Assembly (NCBI GenBank): GCA_964503355.1
Contig: CAZCZS010000066.1
Span: 1 to 9,281 of the forward strand
Source: Mesoaciditoga sp964503355
GTDB lineage: Bacteria; Thermotogota; Thermotogae; Mesoaciditogales; Mesoaciditogaceae
Length of the DNA stretch: 9,281 nucleotides
Reading direction: 5' to 3'
The notes under the pieces were generated by a model. That model did not search any database. It saw only the letters and a list, made by a program, of their open reading frames with translations, and was not told the DNA's origin. The position numbers and the translations under genes were made by a program. Shown in pieces: positions 1-6,259 of this stretch. The first letter of the stretch is position 1, and the number at the start of each line of letters is the position of its first letter.

Positions 1-1073
1 TCAACCAAATATGCAATAGCCACACGGAACGCTTTCAAACTCATGGGATAACGTCTCATGTTGAAAGCAATGTATCTGAAACCGTTTGCGGGGTTGGATA
101 CCATTTTTATGTGAGGATTAGATCTCAACTGAGCTTGGAATCCCTTCTGCAAACCGTTTGGATTGAGCACGAAATCGACTGTTCCCTTCAACAACGCTTG
201 AATCGCGGCGGACTGATTCTGGTATATTCTGAATATAATAGAATCCACATACGGTCCCACTGTAAAATCGTGCAGAACCTTTCCTTCCGCTTTTCCGTAG
301 AAGGTTTGATCCAATCCCAACGTTGGTGTGATGTAACGCACCGCACCATTTTCGTATTCTATCTCTTCTTGACCTTTGAAGCTGTAATTCTTCACAGCTT
401 CATTGACGACGAACGCACCTTTTTGCCATTTTGGAACCGTGAATGGACCTATAGATGGTTCATCAAGCACTGGACCGTAAGACATCATGTACTTTGCGGG
501 ATCTGGTTGTTTAAGGGCTTTTTCGTAAACCGGTTCCCAGTATTTCTTCTGAACTATCGTGCTTTGAAGCACGCCGTAGATGAACTTTCCACTCAACTTG
601 TGGATGTAGATCTTGACCGTGTAATCGTCAACCTTTTCGATCTTTGCGAAAACGGTTGGATCAAGAGCGCTCATCCAGTTGCCAGGTATTTTGAGTTTGA
701 ACGGTACTTCGTAAGAAAATACCACATCGTCGGCCGTGAATGGAGTTCCATCGGACCATTTTACACCTTTCAAAAGGTGAACTGTTGTAACGTACATCGT
801 CGTTCCGTCTTCCGTAACCTTTTTAAGCGGCGTCCACATTCCATCCGCTAGAGCTGGAACGACGGCGTAAGTCACGTCGGATAGCGTGTACAAAGAGCCG
901 TACTTCACCAATCCAACGTAAAAATTCCATGACGTTGCGTTCGGTCCCAACATGGACCAGATGTTAAGAGTCGTTATGTTCGAGACCAACGCGTAATTCA
1001 CTGTGCCTCCTGCGAGCGATAGCACTCCCAATGCCAAAATCATAAGTGCTACCAAAAATATTGCTTTTCTCAC
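1..1073 (-). CDS. ABC transporter solute-binding protein, family 5 (oligopeptide/sugar type), 3' end cut by window edge
   Basis: Secreted or periplasmic binding component of an ABC importer of the dipeptide/oligopeptide/nickel class (SBP_bac_5); in Thermotogota such proteins often bind oligosaccharides, so the ligand is open. The gene reads in one frame from a GTG at 1073 for 357 codons and leaves the window without a stop; full-length family members are about 500-650 aa. Residues 1-22 are a Sec signal peptide (MRKAIFLVALMILALGVLSL) with no lipobox Cys. The family signature is at about 101-122 (KGVKWSDGTPFTADDVVFSY). The lobe motif around 276-303 (VDSIIFRIY, then AIQALLKGTVDFV) is also typical. 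GTG was chosen over the nearby ATG at 1077 because only the GTG frame gives the signal peptide and protein; a GAAGGGGGG ribosome site lies 8 nt upstream. It has its own consensus promoter. Permease genes would be expected beyond the left edge. Family is near certain, substrate unknown. Confidence 0.93.
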   Translation of the reverse strand, partial: MRKAIFLVALMILALGVLSLAGGTVNYALVSNITTLNIWSMLGPNATSWNFYVGLVKYGSLYTLSDVTYAVVPALADGMWTPLKKVTEDGTTMYVTTVHLLKGVKWSDGTPFTADDVVFSYEVPFKLKIPGNWMSALDPTVFAKIEKVDDYTVKIYIHKLSGKFIYGVLQSTIVQKKYWEPVYEKALKQPDPAKYMMSYGPVLDEPSIGPFTVPKWQKGAFVVNEAVKNYSFKGQEEIEYENGAVRYITPTLGLDQTFYGKAEGKVLHDFTVGPYVDSIIFRIYQNQSAAIQALLKGTVDFVLNPNGLQKGFQAQLRSNPHIKMVSNPANGFRYIAFNMRRYPMSLKAFRVAIAYLV

Positions 1074-1100
1074 GCATGAAGCCCCCCTTCAAATGATATT

Positions 1101-1122
1101 TTTCTCTCCAACTTAGGAGAAA
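1101..1122 (-). other. Small stem-loop in the 5' leader of the solute-binding protein mRNA
   Basis: The minus-strand RNA reads UUUCUCC-UAAGUU-GGAGAGAAA. UCUCC pairs with GGAGA, and two further U-A pairs form past a single bulged G. It begins only about 4 nt after the predicted transcription start, well upstream of the ribosome site. A 5'-end stabilising hairpin is the simplest reading. It is too small to be a known riboswitch. Function is inference. Confidence 0.4.
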
Positions 1123-1132
1123 TGCAATAGAA

Positions 1133-1161
1133 ATTATATCTCACTCTTAACAACTTGTCAA
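1133..1161 (-). promoter_or_regulatory. Consensus sigma-70 promoter for the solute-binding protein gene
   Basis: On the minus strand, TTGACA (1156-1161) and TATAAT (1133-1138) are separated by exactly 17 bp. All 12 consensus bases match. Transcription would start near 1126 and leave a leader of about 53 nt before the GTG at 1073. This predicts strong expression of the binding protein, independent of the operon upstream. A short inverted repeat, CTTGTCAAG (1154-1162, plus strand), overlaps the -35 box. Confidence 0.85.
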
Positions 1162-1229
1162 GATGACTAAAAAAACGATAAGAAAATTTGTACGTCAACT
1201 AAACAAAACGTTATTTTCATATGAAACCC

Positions 1230-2192
1230 TCATTCTTCTCTTTTCAACGGTCTGCTCATCAGCTCTTCCATCAGTTCGAAGGGAGAGGCTTGCTCGTAAA
1301 GTAAAGAATGAACGGATCTGGCAATCGGAACATCCACTTTCAATTTTTTGGCCAGCTTAAGTTCCGCCAAAACCGTGTACGCTCCTTCGACAACAAAGGC
1401 ACTTTTTTCTGAAAAAGTACCTCCCTTTCCTATTATTTCACCCGTCATTCTGTTTCTACTATGCCTGCTCGTGCAGGTAACCACGAGATCACCCAAGCCA
1501 GCCAATCCCATAAACGTTTTTTGCTTGGCTCCTAATCTAACTCCTATCCTTGCGATTTCTGCCAAACCACGCGTTATTATCGCCGCTTTTGAATTGTCCC
1601 ATCCACCAAGTCCATCTAAAACTCCGGCTGCGATCGCCACGACGTTCTTCAAAGCCCCACCGATTTCCACACCGACGAGATCATCGTTAACGTACAATCT
1701 AAACCTGTTGGTGCTGAATTCTCTTTGGATCATCTCGGCAAATTCGCGATTGTCGGATGAAACGACGACACTCGTTGGTATTCCCATGGCAACTTCCACC
1801 GCATGACTTGGTCCAGATATGGTCGCGTAATTTGTCTGTAAGAACTCTCTGAAAACGTCTTCCATTCTCTTGAGAGTTTTGATTTCCAGCCCCTTTGCCA
1901 AATTCACCACACCGCTCGTGCGAATTTTGATTCCCTTTAAAACCTCTCGCACGTGTTGAGCCGGAACTCCGAAAATCGTCACATCGGATGGCGGTATGTC
2001 TTCAAACGTCGAAAAATTAACGTTATCCGGCAATTTTATTCCCGCGAGATGCTTGATGTTCTCTTTTTGTTTTTTCATTTTTATGGCATCATCCGCTTTT
2101 CTAGCGCACAACGTGACATCGTGTCCCTTTTCGGCCAAAACTTTGGCCACCGCACTTGACCAACTACCCGCGCCCACTATGGATATCTTCAT
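1230..2192 (-). CDS. gpsA: Glycerol-3-phosphate dehydrogenase [NAD(P)+]
   Basis: Cytosolic enzyme reducing dihydroxyacetone phosphate to sn-glycerol-3-phosphate with NAD(P)H, the first step towards phospholipid backbones. The product is 320 aa, normal for GpsA (about 310-340). Visible features are an N-terminal Rossmann fold (IVGAGSWSSAVA, residues 5-16), NLAKGLE with Lys100, SGPSHAVEVA (127-136), the catalytic-lysine helix GGALKNVVAIAAG (Lys182), GLAGLGDLVVTC (229-240) and a C-terminal MSRPLK. The third glycine of the usual GxGxxG is serine here (S12), where most GpsA have GAGSWGT. An upstream ATG at 2228 is in frame, but the ATG at 2192 is preferred: it has AAGGAG 10 nt upstream and starts directly at the first Rossmann strand. 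It is the last gene of the macro-psuG-gpsA operon, 45 nt after psuG. No convincing terminator follows. Confidence 0.96.
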   Translation of the reverse strand: MKISIVGAGSWSSAVAKVLAEKGHDVTLCARKADDAIKMKKQKENIKHLAGIKLPDNVNFSTFEDIPPSDVTIFGVPAQHVREVLKGIKIRTSGVVNLAKGLEIKTLKRMEDVFREFLQTNYATISGPSHAVEVAMGIPTSVVVSSDNREFAEMIQREFSTNRFRLYVNDDLVGVEIGGALKNVVAIAAGVLDGLGGWDNSKAAIITRGLAEIARIGVRLGAKQKTFMGLAGLGDLVVTCTSRHSRNRMTGEIIGKGGTFSEKSAFVVEGAYTVLAELKLAKKLKVDVPIARSVHSLLYEQASPFELMEELMSRPLKREE

Positions 2193-2237
2193 GTTCTTTT
2201 CGCTCCTTGCAAAAAACGAAAGATTCAAAATAAAGAT

Positions 2238-3137
2238 TCAGAGATTTTTTGCAACTTCGGCAGCCAAAGCGGCGTTTGCCTTCACAAGGGCCACGTTGGC
2301 TTCAAGCGCTTTTGGAAGACGTTCGACTATTTTCGAAAGTAAAAAAGGTGTGACGTCTTTCCCAACAACGCCATTTTTTTCTGCGATGGAAAGCGCTTCT
2401 TCGATCGTTTTATCCATCAGTTCACGATCTATTTCATCTTCTTTGGATACGGGATTGGCAAGAAGTACTCCTCCACCGATTTTTAACTTCTTTCTCGTTT
2501 TGAAAAGTTGCGCCGCTTCTTTTGGGGTATCCACACGCATGTAGAGCTTAACACCGCTGGATCTGGAATAAAAAGATGGAAAGTCATCCGTCTTGTATCC
2601 CACCACGGTCACCCCTAAGCTTTCTAGCATCTCAAGGGTTTTTGGAATATCCAATATGGATTTCACGCCGGCGGATACAACCAAAACCGGTGTTTTTGAC
2701 AATTCGAACAAATCCGCCGATATATCAAAAGTCTTTCCAACGTTTCTGTGAACTCCTCCCACTCCCCCAGTCGCAAAAACGCTTATGCCGGCTAAATGAG
2801 CGCATATCATAGTCGCAGCGACCGTTGTGGCACCGTCCATCTTCTTTGAGAGCGCGTAAGCTAAATCCATTCTGCTGAGCTTTAAAACGTTTTTCGCTTT
2901 CGCCATGTATTCCAATTCTTCCTTGGAAAGACCTATCTTTATCTTTCCGTCGATCACCGCTATCGTTGCAGGAGTGGCACCATGTTCACGAACCACTTCT
3001 TCCAACGCGAGGGCAGTTTCCAAATTTTGGGGGTAAGGCATTCCATGCGATATTATGGTCGATTCAAGCGCAACAACGGCCGAAGAATTCTTGAGCGCTT
3101 CTTTTACATCCAAAGAAAATTCCAAAAATTCTTTCAT
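2238..3137 (-). CDS. psuG: Pseudouridine-5'-phosphate glycosidase
   Basis: Cleaves the C-C glycosidic bond of pseudouridine 5'-phosphate to uracil and ribose 5-phosphate, reversibly, in pseudouridine salvage (PsuG/YeiN, also called IndA-like). The product is 299 aa, the usual length. Family signatures in order: ALESTIISHGMPYP (23-36), KLSRMDLA (86-93), DGATTVAATM (101-110), FATGGVGGVHR (121-131), TFDISADLFEL (136-146), VVSAGVKSILDIPKT (153-167), GGGVLLANPV (221-230) and the C-terminal KANAALAAEVA. By alignment with E. coli PsuG the catalytic and metal/phosphate residues would be Glu25, Lys86, Asp138 and Lys159, all present. The ATG overlaps the stop of the macro gene in ATGA, so the two are translationally coupled; GAGGTGG precedes the start. 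No pseudouridine kinase gene (psuK) lies in the window, so the substrate's source is not explained locally. Confidence 0.96.
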   Translation of the reverse strand: MKEFLEFSLDVKEALKNSSAVVALESTIISHGMPYPQNLETALALEEVVREHGATPATIAVIDGKIKIGLSKEELEYMAKAKNVLKLSRMDLAYALSKKMDGATTVAATMICAHLAGISVFATGGVGGVHRNVGKTFDISADLFELSKTPVLVVSAGVKSILDIPKTLEMLESLGVTVVGYKTDDFPSFYSRSSGVKLYMRVDTPKEAAQLFKTRKKLKIGGGVLLANPVSKEDEIDRELMDKTIEEALSIAEKNGVVGKDVTPFLLSKIVERLPKALEANVALVKANAALAAEVAKNL

Positions 3138-3676
3138 TCTTCCACCTCTTCCATTTTTGACATGACGTTTGAAAATATTTCGTAATCATCTTGCGAAAAC
3201 AAACACATTTTGATGAGTTCGAGTGTGGTATCCCTTTCTTTTAAAAACCTTTCAACGGTTGCGAAGAATATTTTCGCACACCTTTCCTTCGGAAAGCCGT
3301 ATATTCCAGAGCTCACCGCCGGGAATGATATGCTTTTTAGCTTCATCTCATCGGCTTTTAAAAGTGAATTGTAAAAGGCGCTTCTCAATTTTTCATCCTC
3401 TTCTCCTTCTCCCCATACAGGCCCTACCGTGTGTATAACGTATTTCGATGGCATTTTACCGGCCGAGGTAACGGCCACTCCGCCGACTGGAACAGGTCCA
3501 TGCTTTTTGACGTATTCCTTCGATTCCTCATCTATCACACTTCCGCCCGCTCGAGATATCGCAAGGGCGACTCCTCCGCCGTGGGCCAAATGTGAATTGG
3601 CGGCGTTCACAATCGCATCCGTTTTTTCTTTAGTTATGTCGCATCGATCCACGACTATCAAAGTGTTCTTCATCAT
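3134..3676 (-). CDS. Macro domain protein (ADP-ribose binding, likely ADP-ribosyl hydrolase/phosphatase)
   Basis: A stand-alone macro domain of 180 aa. Members bind ADP-ribose derivatives and often hydrolyse O-acetyl-ADP-ribose, ADP-ribose 1''-phosphate or ADP-ribosyl esters. Signatures: VDRCDIT (9-15; usually GDIT, so Gly is Cys here while the adenine-binding Asp13 is kept), DAIVNAANSHLAHGGGVA (20-37), GPVPVGGVAVT (60-70), KYVIHTVGPVW (78-88) and the phosphate loop SFPAVSSGIYGFP (117-129). Start choice is uncertain. ATG 3676 has GGTGA 8 nt upstream; GTG 3688, in frame, would add four residues and is the start favoured if the upstream hairpin brings the strong SD close. It is the first gene of the operon and overlaps psuG by 4 nt. 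Both proteins act on ribose-phosphate compounds, which suggests, without proving, a shared salvage or repair role. Confidence 0.93.
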   Translation of the reverse strand: MMKNTLIVVDRCDITKEKTDAIVNAANSHLAHGGGVALAISRAGGSVIDEESKEYVKKHGPVPVGGVAVTSAGKMPSKYVIHTVGPVWGEGEEDEKLRSAFYNSLLKADEMKLKSISFPAVSSGIYGFPKERCAKIFFATVERFLKERDTTLELIKMCLFSQDDYEIFSNVMSKMEEVEE

Positions 3677-3698
3677 CTTCGATTTCACCGTATACGAT

Positions 3699-3740
3699 CG
3701 AGCTTTTCATCGATTCAAAAAGCTCGTTCCTCCCTCCTTT
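3699..3740 (-). promoter_or_regulatory. Strong Shine-Dalgarno followed by a 9-bp hairpin in the macro-psuG-gpsA leader
   Basis: The minus-strand RNA contains AAAGGAGGGAGG (3740-3729), one of the best ribosome-binding sequences in the window, but no start codon at normal distance. Two nt later a perfect 9-bp stem begins, CGAGCUUUU (3726-3718) with AAAAGCUCG (3707-3699) and a 10-nt loop. If the stem is folded, the second SD element lies about 12 nt from the GTG at 3688 instead of 40. An AUG in the loop (3710) would open a 26-codon reading frame overlapping the macro start out of frame. There is no U-tract, so this is not a terminator. Sequence and pairing are seen; function is inferred. Confidence 0.5.
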
Positions 3741-3762
3741 CACTTTAAAATCCAGCTTTCTT

Positions 3763-3791
3763 ATTATACACACGTTAGACTTCCTCGAAGA
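3763..3791 (-). promoter_or_regulatory. Probable promoter of the macro-psuG-gpsA operon (-10 clear, -35 weak)
   Basis: TATAAT on the minus strand at 3763-3768 is a perfect -10 box. It predicts a start near 3756, about 15 nt before the strong SD at 3740. At 17-18 bp upstream only poor -35 matches exist (around 3786-3792). A TG dinucleotide precedes the -10 but is one base out of register for an extended -10. An activator may be needed. Confidence 0.45.
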
Positions 3792-3826
3792 AGAAAGAAG
3801 TTTTCATCCCTAAGTTTTATCAATTT

Positions 3827-3851
3827 ACGTTGCTCTCACGCACAACGTGAG
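3827..3851 (-). other. Overlapping alternative hairpins after the ABC ATPase gene
   Basis: Two inverted repeats share bases. CTCACG (3835-3840) pairs with CGTGAG (3846-3851) around a 5-nt loop, and ACGTTG (3827-3832) pairs with CAACGT (3843-3848). Only one can form at a time. They lie 15-40 nt past the stop of the importer ATPase gene and upstream of the macro promoter. No U-run follows on the minus strand, so a classic Rho-independent terminator is not supported. It may mark the 3' end of the hydrogenase-importer mRNA, or be an operator for the next operon. Confidence 0.35.
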
Positions 3852-3865
3852 TTATTAAAAAGCGA

Positions 3866-4570
3866 TCAAATCTCGTTTGAAAGCACTTCTTTTATAAATA
3901 TTCCTTCCATTTCGATAAACGAGGGGTTCGAAAAATCCCTTTCGTCACTCGAAAGGGAAACTTTGAATTCTTTTAAAACACGCGAAGGTCTTGATGAGAG
4001 GAGAATTATTCTATCGGAAAGGTACAACGCCTCTTTTGCATCATGCGTGACGATAAGAAGAGTGAATTCGTTTTTTTCGTGAATCTTTTGGATGTCCCTT
4101 ATTATCTTCAATTTAATGGAGAGATCCAACGAAAAAAAGGGTTCGTCTAAAACTAAGAGTTCAGGATTTACGAGCAAGGCGCGTGCCAAGTTGACTCTTT
4201 GCTTCATTCCACCGCTGAGAGAAGAGGGAAAGTAATATTTGAAGGTGGCTAAACCCATCTCGTTCAATATTTCTTCGATTTTCTCGTCATCCTTCTTAAC
4301 AAAACGGAGGTTATCGATCACGTTCTTCCATGGAATAAGGGTCGGTTCTTGAAAAACCATTCCCACTTTTGTGTAAAGCGAATGCAATTCGCCGGATGTT
4401 GGTTTTTCCAAACCGCATACGATCCTTAGAAAGGTTGTTTTTCCGCAACCTGAAGGGCCAAACAAAGCCACTCTTTCTCCTCTTTTTATTTCGAAATTCC
4501 AATTTTTTATGACTTGGAGCCTTCCGAATCGCTTCGAAAGGTTCTTAACTTTCAGAGCGAAAGTTCCCAT
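3866..4570 (-). CDS. ABC transporter ATP-binding protein, nitrate/sulfonate/taurine/thiamine-precursor class
   Basis: Cytoplasmic ATPase that drives the importer formed with the next two upstream gene products (SsuB/TauB/ThiZ-like). The protein is 234 aa with every catalytic motif intact: Walker A GPSGCGKTT (38-46), Q-loop Gln74 (VFQEP), signature LSGGMKQR (118-125), Walker B LLVLDEP with Glu143, D-loop SLD (147-149) and H-loop His176 (VTHD). The sequence after the Q-loop, TLIPWKNVIDN, is typical of this transporter class. An open frame reaches upstream to 4765, but those 65 residues lie antiphase inside the permease gene and do not resemble an ABC protein. The ATG at 4570 places the first beta strand correctly and has GAAGG 10 nt upstream. 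It overlaps the permease gene by 19 nt, so translation is coupled. Substrate unknown. Confidence 0.95.
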   Translation of the reverse strand: MGTFALKVKNLSKRFGRLQVIKNWNFEIKRGERVALFGPSGCGKTTFLRIVCGLEKPTSGELHSLYTKVGMVFQEPTLIPWKNVIDNLRFVKKDDEKIEEILNEMGLATFKYYFPSSLSGGMKQRVNLARALLVNPELLVLDEPFFSLDLSIKLKIIRDIQKIHEKNEFTLLIVTHDAKEALYLSDRIILLSSRPSRVLKEFKVSLSSDERDFSNPSFIEMEGIFIKEVLSNEI

Positions 4571-5289
4571 CTTTTGAATACCTTCTTCACGTAAAAGCGA
4601 GAAATTCTTTCGCTGCTCAACCCTATGACAACCGCTATAAGCGTTAAAGCGTATATTTGTGGCACGTTCACGTACTGCCTTGCCCACGAAATGAGAACAC
4701 CTATTCCGCTCCCACCGCACAGATATTCGGCCATGATCATGACCTTCCAAACACTTCCTATGCACACTTCAAACGTCGCCAAGATGAAAGGCATTATTGA
4801 CCCGAGATAAACATCCTTCAAAACATCTTTTCGAGAAACTTTGTAGATCTTCGCCATTTCCAAAAGAGATCTATCCACGTTTTTCATTCCGGAAGCACTC
4901 GTGAAAATGGCCGTGGGAAGTAGAGAAAGAAAACTTATCAAAACCGGTCCCCTCCATCCAATCCCCCATAGGAATATGACGAGGGCCAACCACGATATGA
5001 CGGGAACGGATTGAATCACCATAACGCTTGGACGTATGAGATCGTACAAAGAGGCGTTAGAACCCATTATCAAACCTATTGGAATTCCGACTCCCATGAC
5101 GAGTAACAAAGTGAGGAAAGATTTCCAAACGGTTGAAAGAATGGCCTTGAAAGTTTCAACATCTTTTAAGAGTTCGATCAAAGCTTCAAAAGTTTGATAG
5201 GGTGTGGGAAGAATTAGCGTGGCTCCGATCACCAATGAAAAGATCTGCCACGCTAAGAGCAATACGACAATGCCAACTAAAATTTTCAA
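4552..5289 (-). CDS. ABC transporter permease, SsuC/TauC-like (BPD_transp_1)
   Basis: Inner-membrane permease of the importer, 245 aa, normal for the class. About six hydrophobic segments are visible: near residues 4-24, 58-76, 88-108, 114-132, 166-186 and 212-226. Between them lies the cytoplasmic coupling loop SLLEMAKIYKVSRKDVLKDV (141-160) followed by YLGSIMPFI, which contacts the ATPase. The Gly of the EAA consensus (EAAxxxG) is Lys150 here. The motif PVISWLALVIFLWGIG (96-111) is typical of the SsuC/TauC/ThiX group. Its ATG shares ATGA with the stop of the solute-binding protein gene (4-nt overlap), and its end overlaps the ATPase start. With one permease gene only, the transporter is expected to use a homodimer. 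Substrate not deducible. Confidence 0.95.
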   Translation of the reverse strand: MKILVGIVVLLLAWQIFSLVIGATLILPTPYQTFEALIELLKDVETFKAILSTVWKSFLTLLLVMGVGIPIGLIMGSNASLYDLIRPSVMVIQSVPVISWLALVIFLWGIGWRGPVLISFLSLLPTAIFTSASGMKNVDRSLLEMAKIYKVSRKDVLKDVYLGSIMPFILATFEVCIGSVWKVMIMAEYLCGGSGIGVLISWARQYVNVPQIYALTLIAVVIGLSSERISRFYVKKVFKRWELSL

Positions 5290-6227
5290 CGCCCGTAAAA
5301 TCCTTTATCTGGAAGTTTCGGCATCCCTTTGGGATATATTTGGTGAATTTTTTCAAGAAAAAGAGAAACTTCAGTTGAACATCTGGATATCGCTATGTAG
5401 TGAAAATCCATTCTTTTCATCGAATTCTCCAAAATGGAAGATGGTATTTTCAAATACTTCTTTGACAAGTTCAGCGTCTCTTTCAAATTTTCATTCATCC
5501 ACTCAATCGAGGAAGAAAAGGCCCTTTCAACTTCAGAAGTGATTTTCGGATGCGTTTTGATGAAATCCTTTTTTACGAAAAGCCCCGCTATCGGTATTCT
5601 GTTAGGTAGATTCATACTCTCGCCCCACGATTTTTGGAAATCCAGTACTATTTTACCATCTCCATTCGAAATGGCCATCGTAACAAACGGTTCTGGTAGA
5701 GCGGCGTAATCCACCTTAGCCGATTTGAAAAGAGCCACTATTTCTTGAGGTGGGGCATATTCTATTTTCACATCTTTGTCCGGTTCTATTCCGTTCTTTG
5801 CCAAGAGATACCTCATCAAAACGTCAACCGTTTGACCACGGCCGTTTGGGGTGTAAACGCTTTTTCCGATCAAGCTCTTCCAATTTTTAAAACTCAAGCC
5901 TTTACGTGCGATCAGGTAAAAAACCTTCCATTCGTAGACTCCCAAAAGTTGAATTTTTATCCCCTTGGTGTAAAAAATCGCACCTGCCGTGATGGGAAGT
6001 ACCGCAAAGTTAACTTCGTTGGAACTCAAAAGCGCCAAAGCTTCATCGGGATTTTTCCAGAGTTTGACGTTTACATCAAAATCGGTCGTTATCTTTCCGT
6101 TCATGAGAGGAGAAATTGGGATCGTCGTTGGACCCAAGGGGTTTATCAGGATCACCTTCGTTACCGCCAACGAAAGAATCGTTGCGAATAAAAGGATCAC
6201 CGTGAGTAAAAATACGCTTTTTTTCAA
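5286..6227 (-). CDS. ABC transporter solute-binding protein, NMT1/SsuA-like (COG0715 type)
   Basis: Extracytoplasmic ligand-binding subunit of the importer, 313 aa. Residues 1-21 form a Sec signal peptide ending at LSLA; there is no lipobox Cys, so it is probably soluble or held by the uncleaved signal. Mature-domain features of the NMT1/SsuA fold: GPTTIPISPLM near the N terminus (about 32-42), NPDEALALLSSNEVNFAVLP (59-78), LIGKSVYTPNGRGQTVDVLM (118-137), VDYAALPEPFV (172-182) and a C-terminal KLPDKGFYG. Relatives with this pattern occur in anaerobic clostridia and Thermotogota, mostly with no assigned ligand; related families bind nitrate, alkanesulfonates, taurine, thiamine pyrimidine precursor or riboflavin. 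The start is TTG at 6227 with AAGGAGA 7 nt upstream; no ATG fits. The gene begins 32 nt after the hydrogenase gene, leaving no room for a TPP riboswitch or separate promoter. Confidence 0.92.
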   Translation of the reverse strand: MKKSVFLLTVILLFATILSLAVTKVILINPLGPTTIPISPLMNGKITTDFDVNVKLWKNPDEALALLSSNEVNFAVLPITAGAIFYTKGIKIQLLGVYEWKVFYLIARKGLSFKNWKSLIGKSVYTPNGRGQTVDVLMRYLLAKNGIEPDKDVKIEYAPPQEIVALFKSAKVDYAALPEPFVTMAISNGDGKIVLDFQKSWGESMNLPNRIPIAGLFVKKDFIKTHPKITSEVERAFSSSIEWMNENLKETLNLSKKYLKIPSSILENSMKRMDFHYIAISRCSTEVSLFLEKIHQIYPKGMPKLPDKGFYGR

Positions 6228-6259
6228 TTTTTCATCTCCTTTCTTTCATCATCTTGAAC

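Noticed and set aside
111..851. 246-codon plus-strand open frame
   Set aside because: Lies antisense to the well-supported family-5 solute-binding protein gene; its translation has no signal peptide or family motif and no ribosome site precedes it.
1215..1226. 12-bp perfect palindrome TTTCATATGAAA just after gpsA, considered as terminator or operator
   Set aside because: As RNA it gives only a 4-bp A/U-rich stem with no following U-run in register; as an operator it is a single unmatched site about 55 bp upstream of the -35 in AT-rich DNA.
3699..3726. 9-bp hairpin considered as a Rho-independent terminator
   Set aside because: No run of U follows the stem on either strand, and it lies between the promoter/SD and the macro start codon.
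3429..4082. 217-codon plus-strand open frame across the macro-ATPase gap
   Set aside because: Overlaps the conserved parts of the macro gene and the ATPase 3' end in antisense; low-complexity Ser/Phe/Arg-rich translation without motifs.
4571..4765. 65-residue N-terminal extension of the ABC ATPase
   Set aside because: Entirely inside the permease gene in another frame; composition unlike an ABC protein, while the ATG at 4570 has an SD and correct domain start.
6228..6259. Possible TPP riboswitch before the binding protein (some NMT1-type importers carry thiamine precursors)
   Set aside because: The gap is only 32 nt and contains just the ribosome site; no THI-box-like sequence is visible, so a thiamine role is not supported here.
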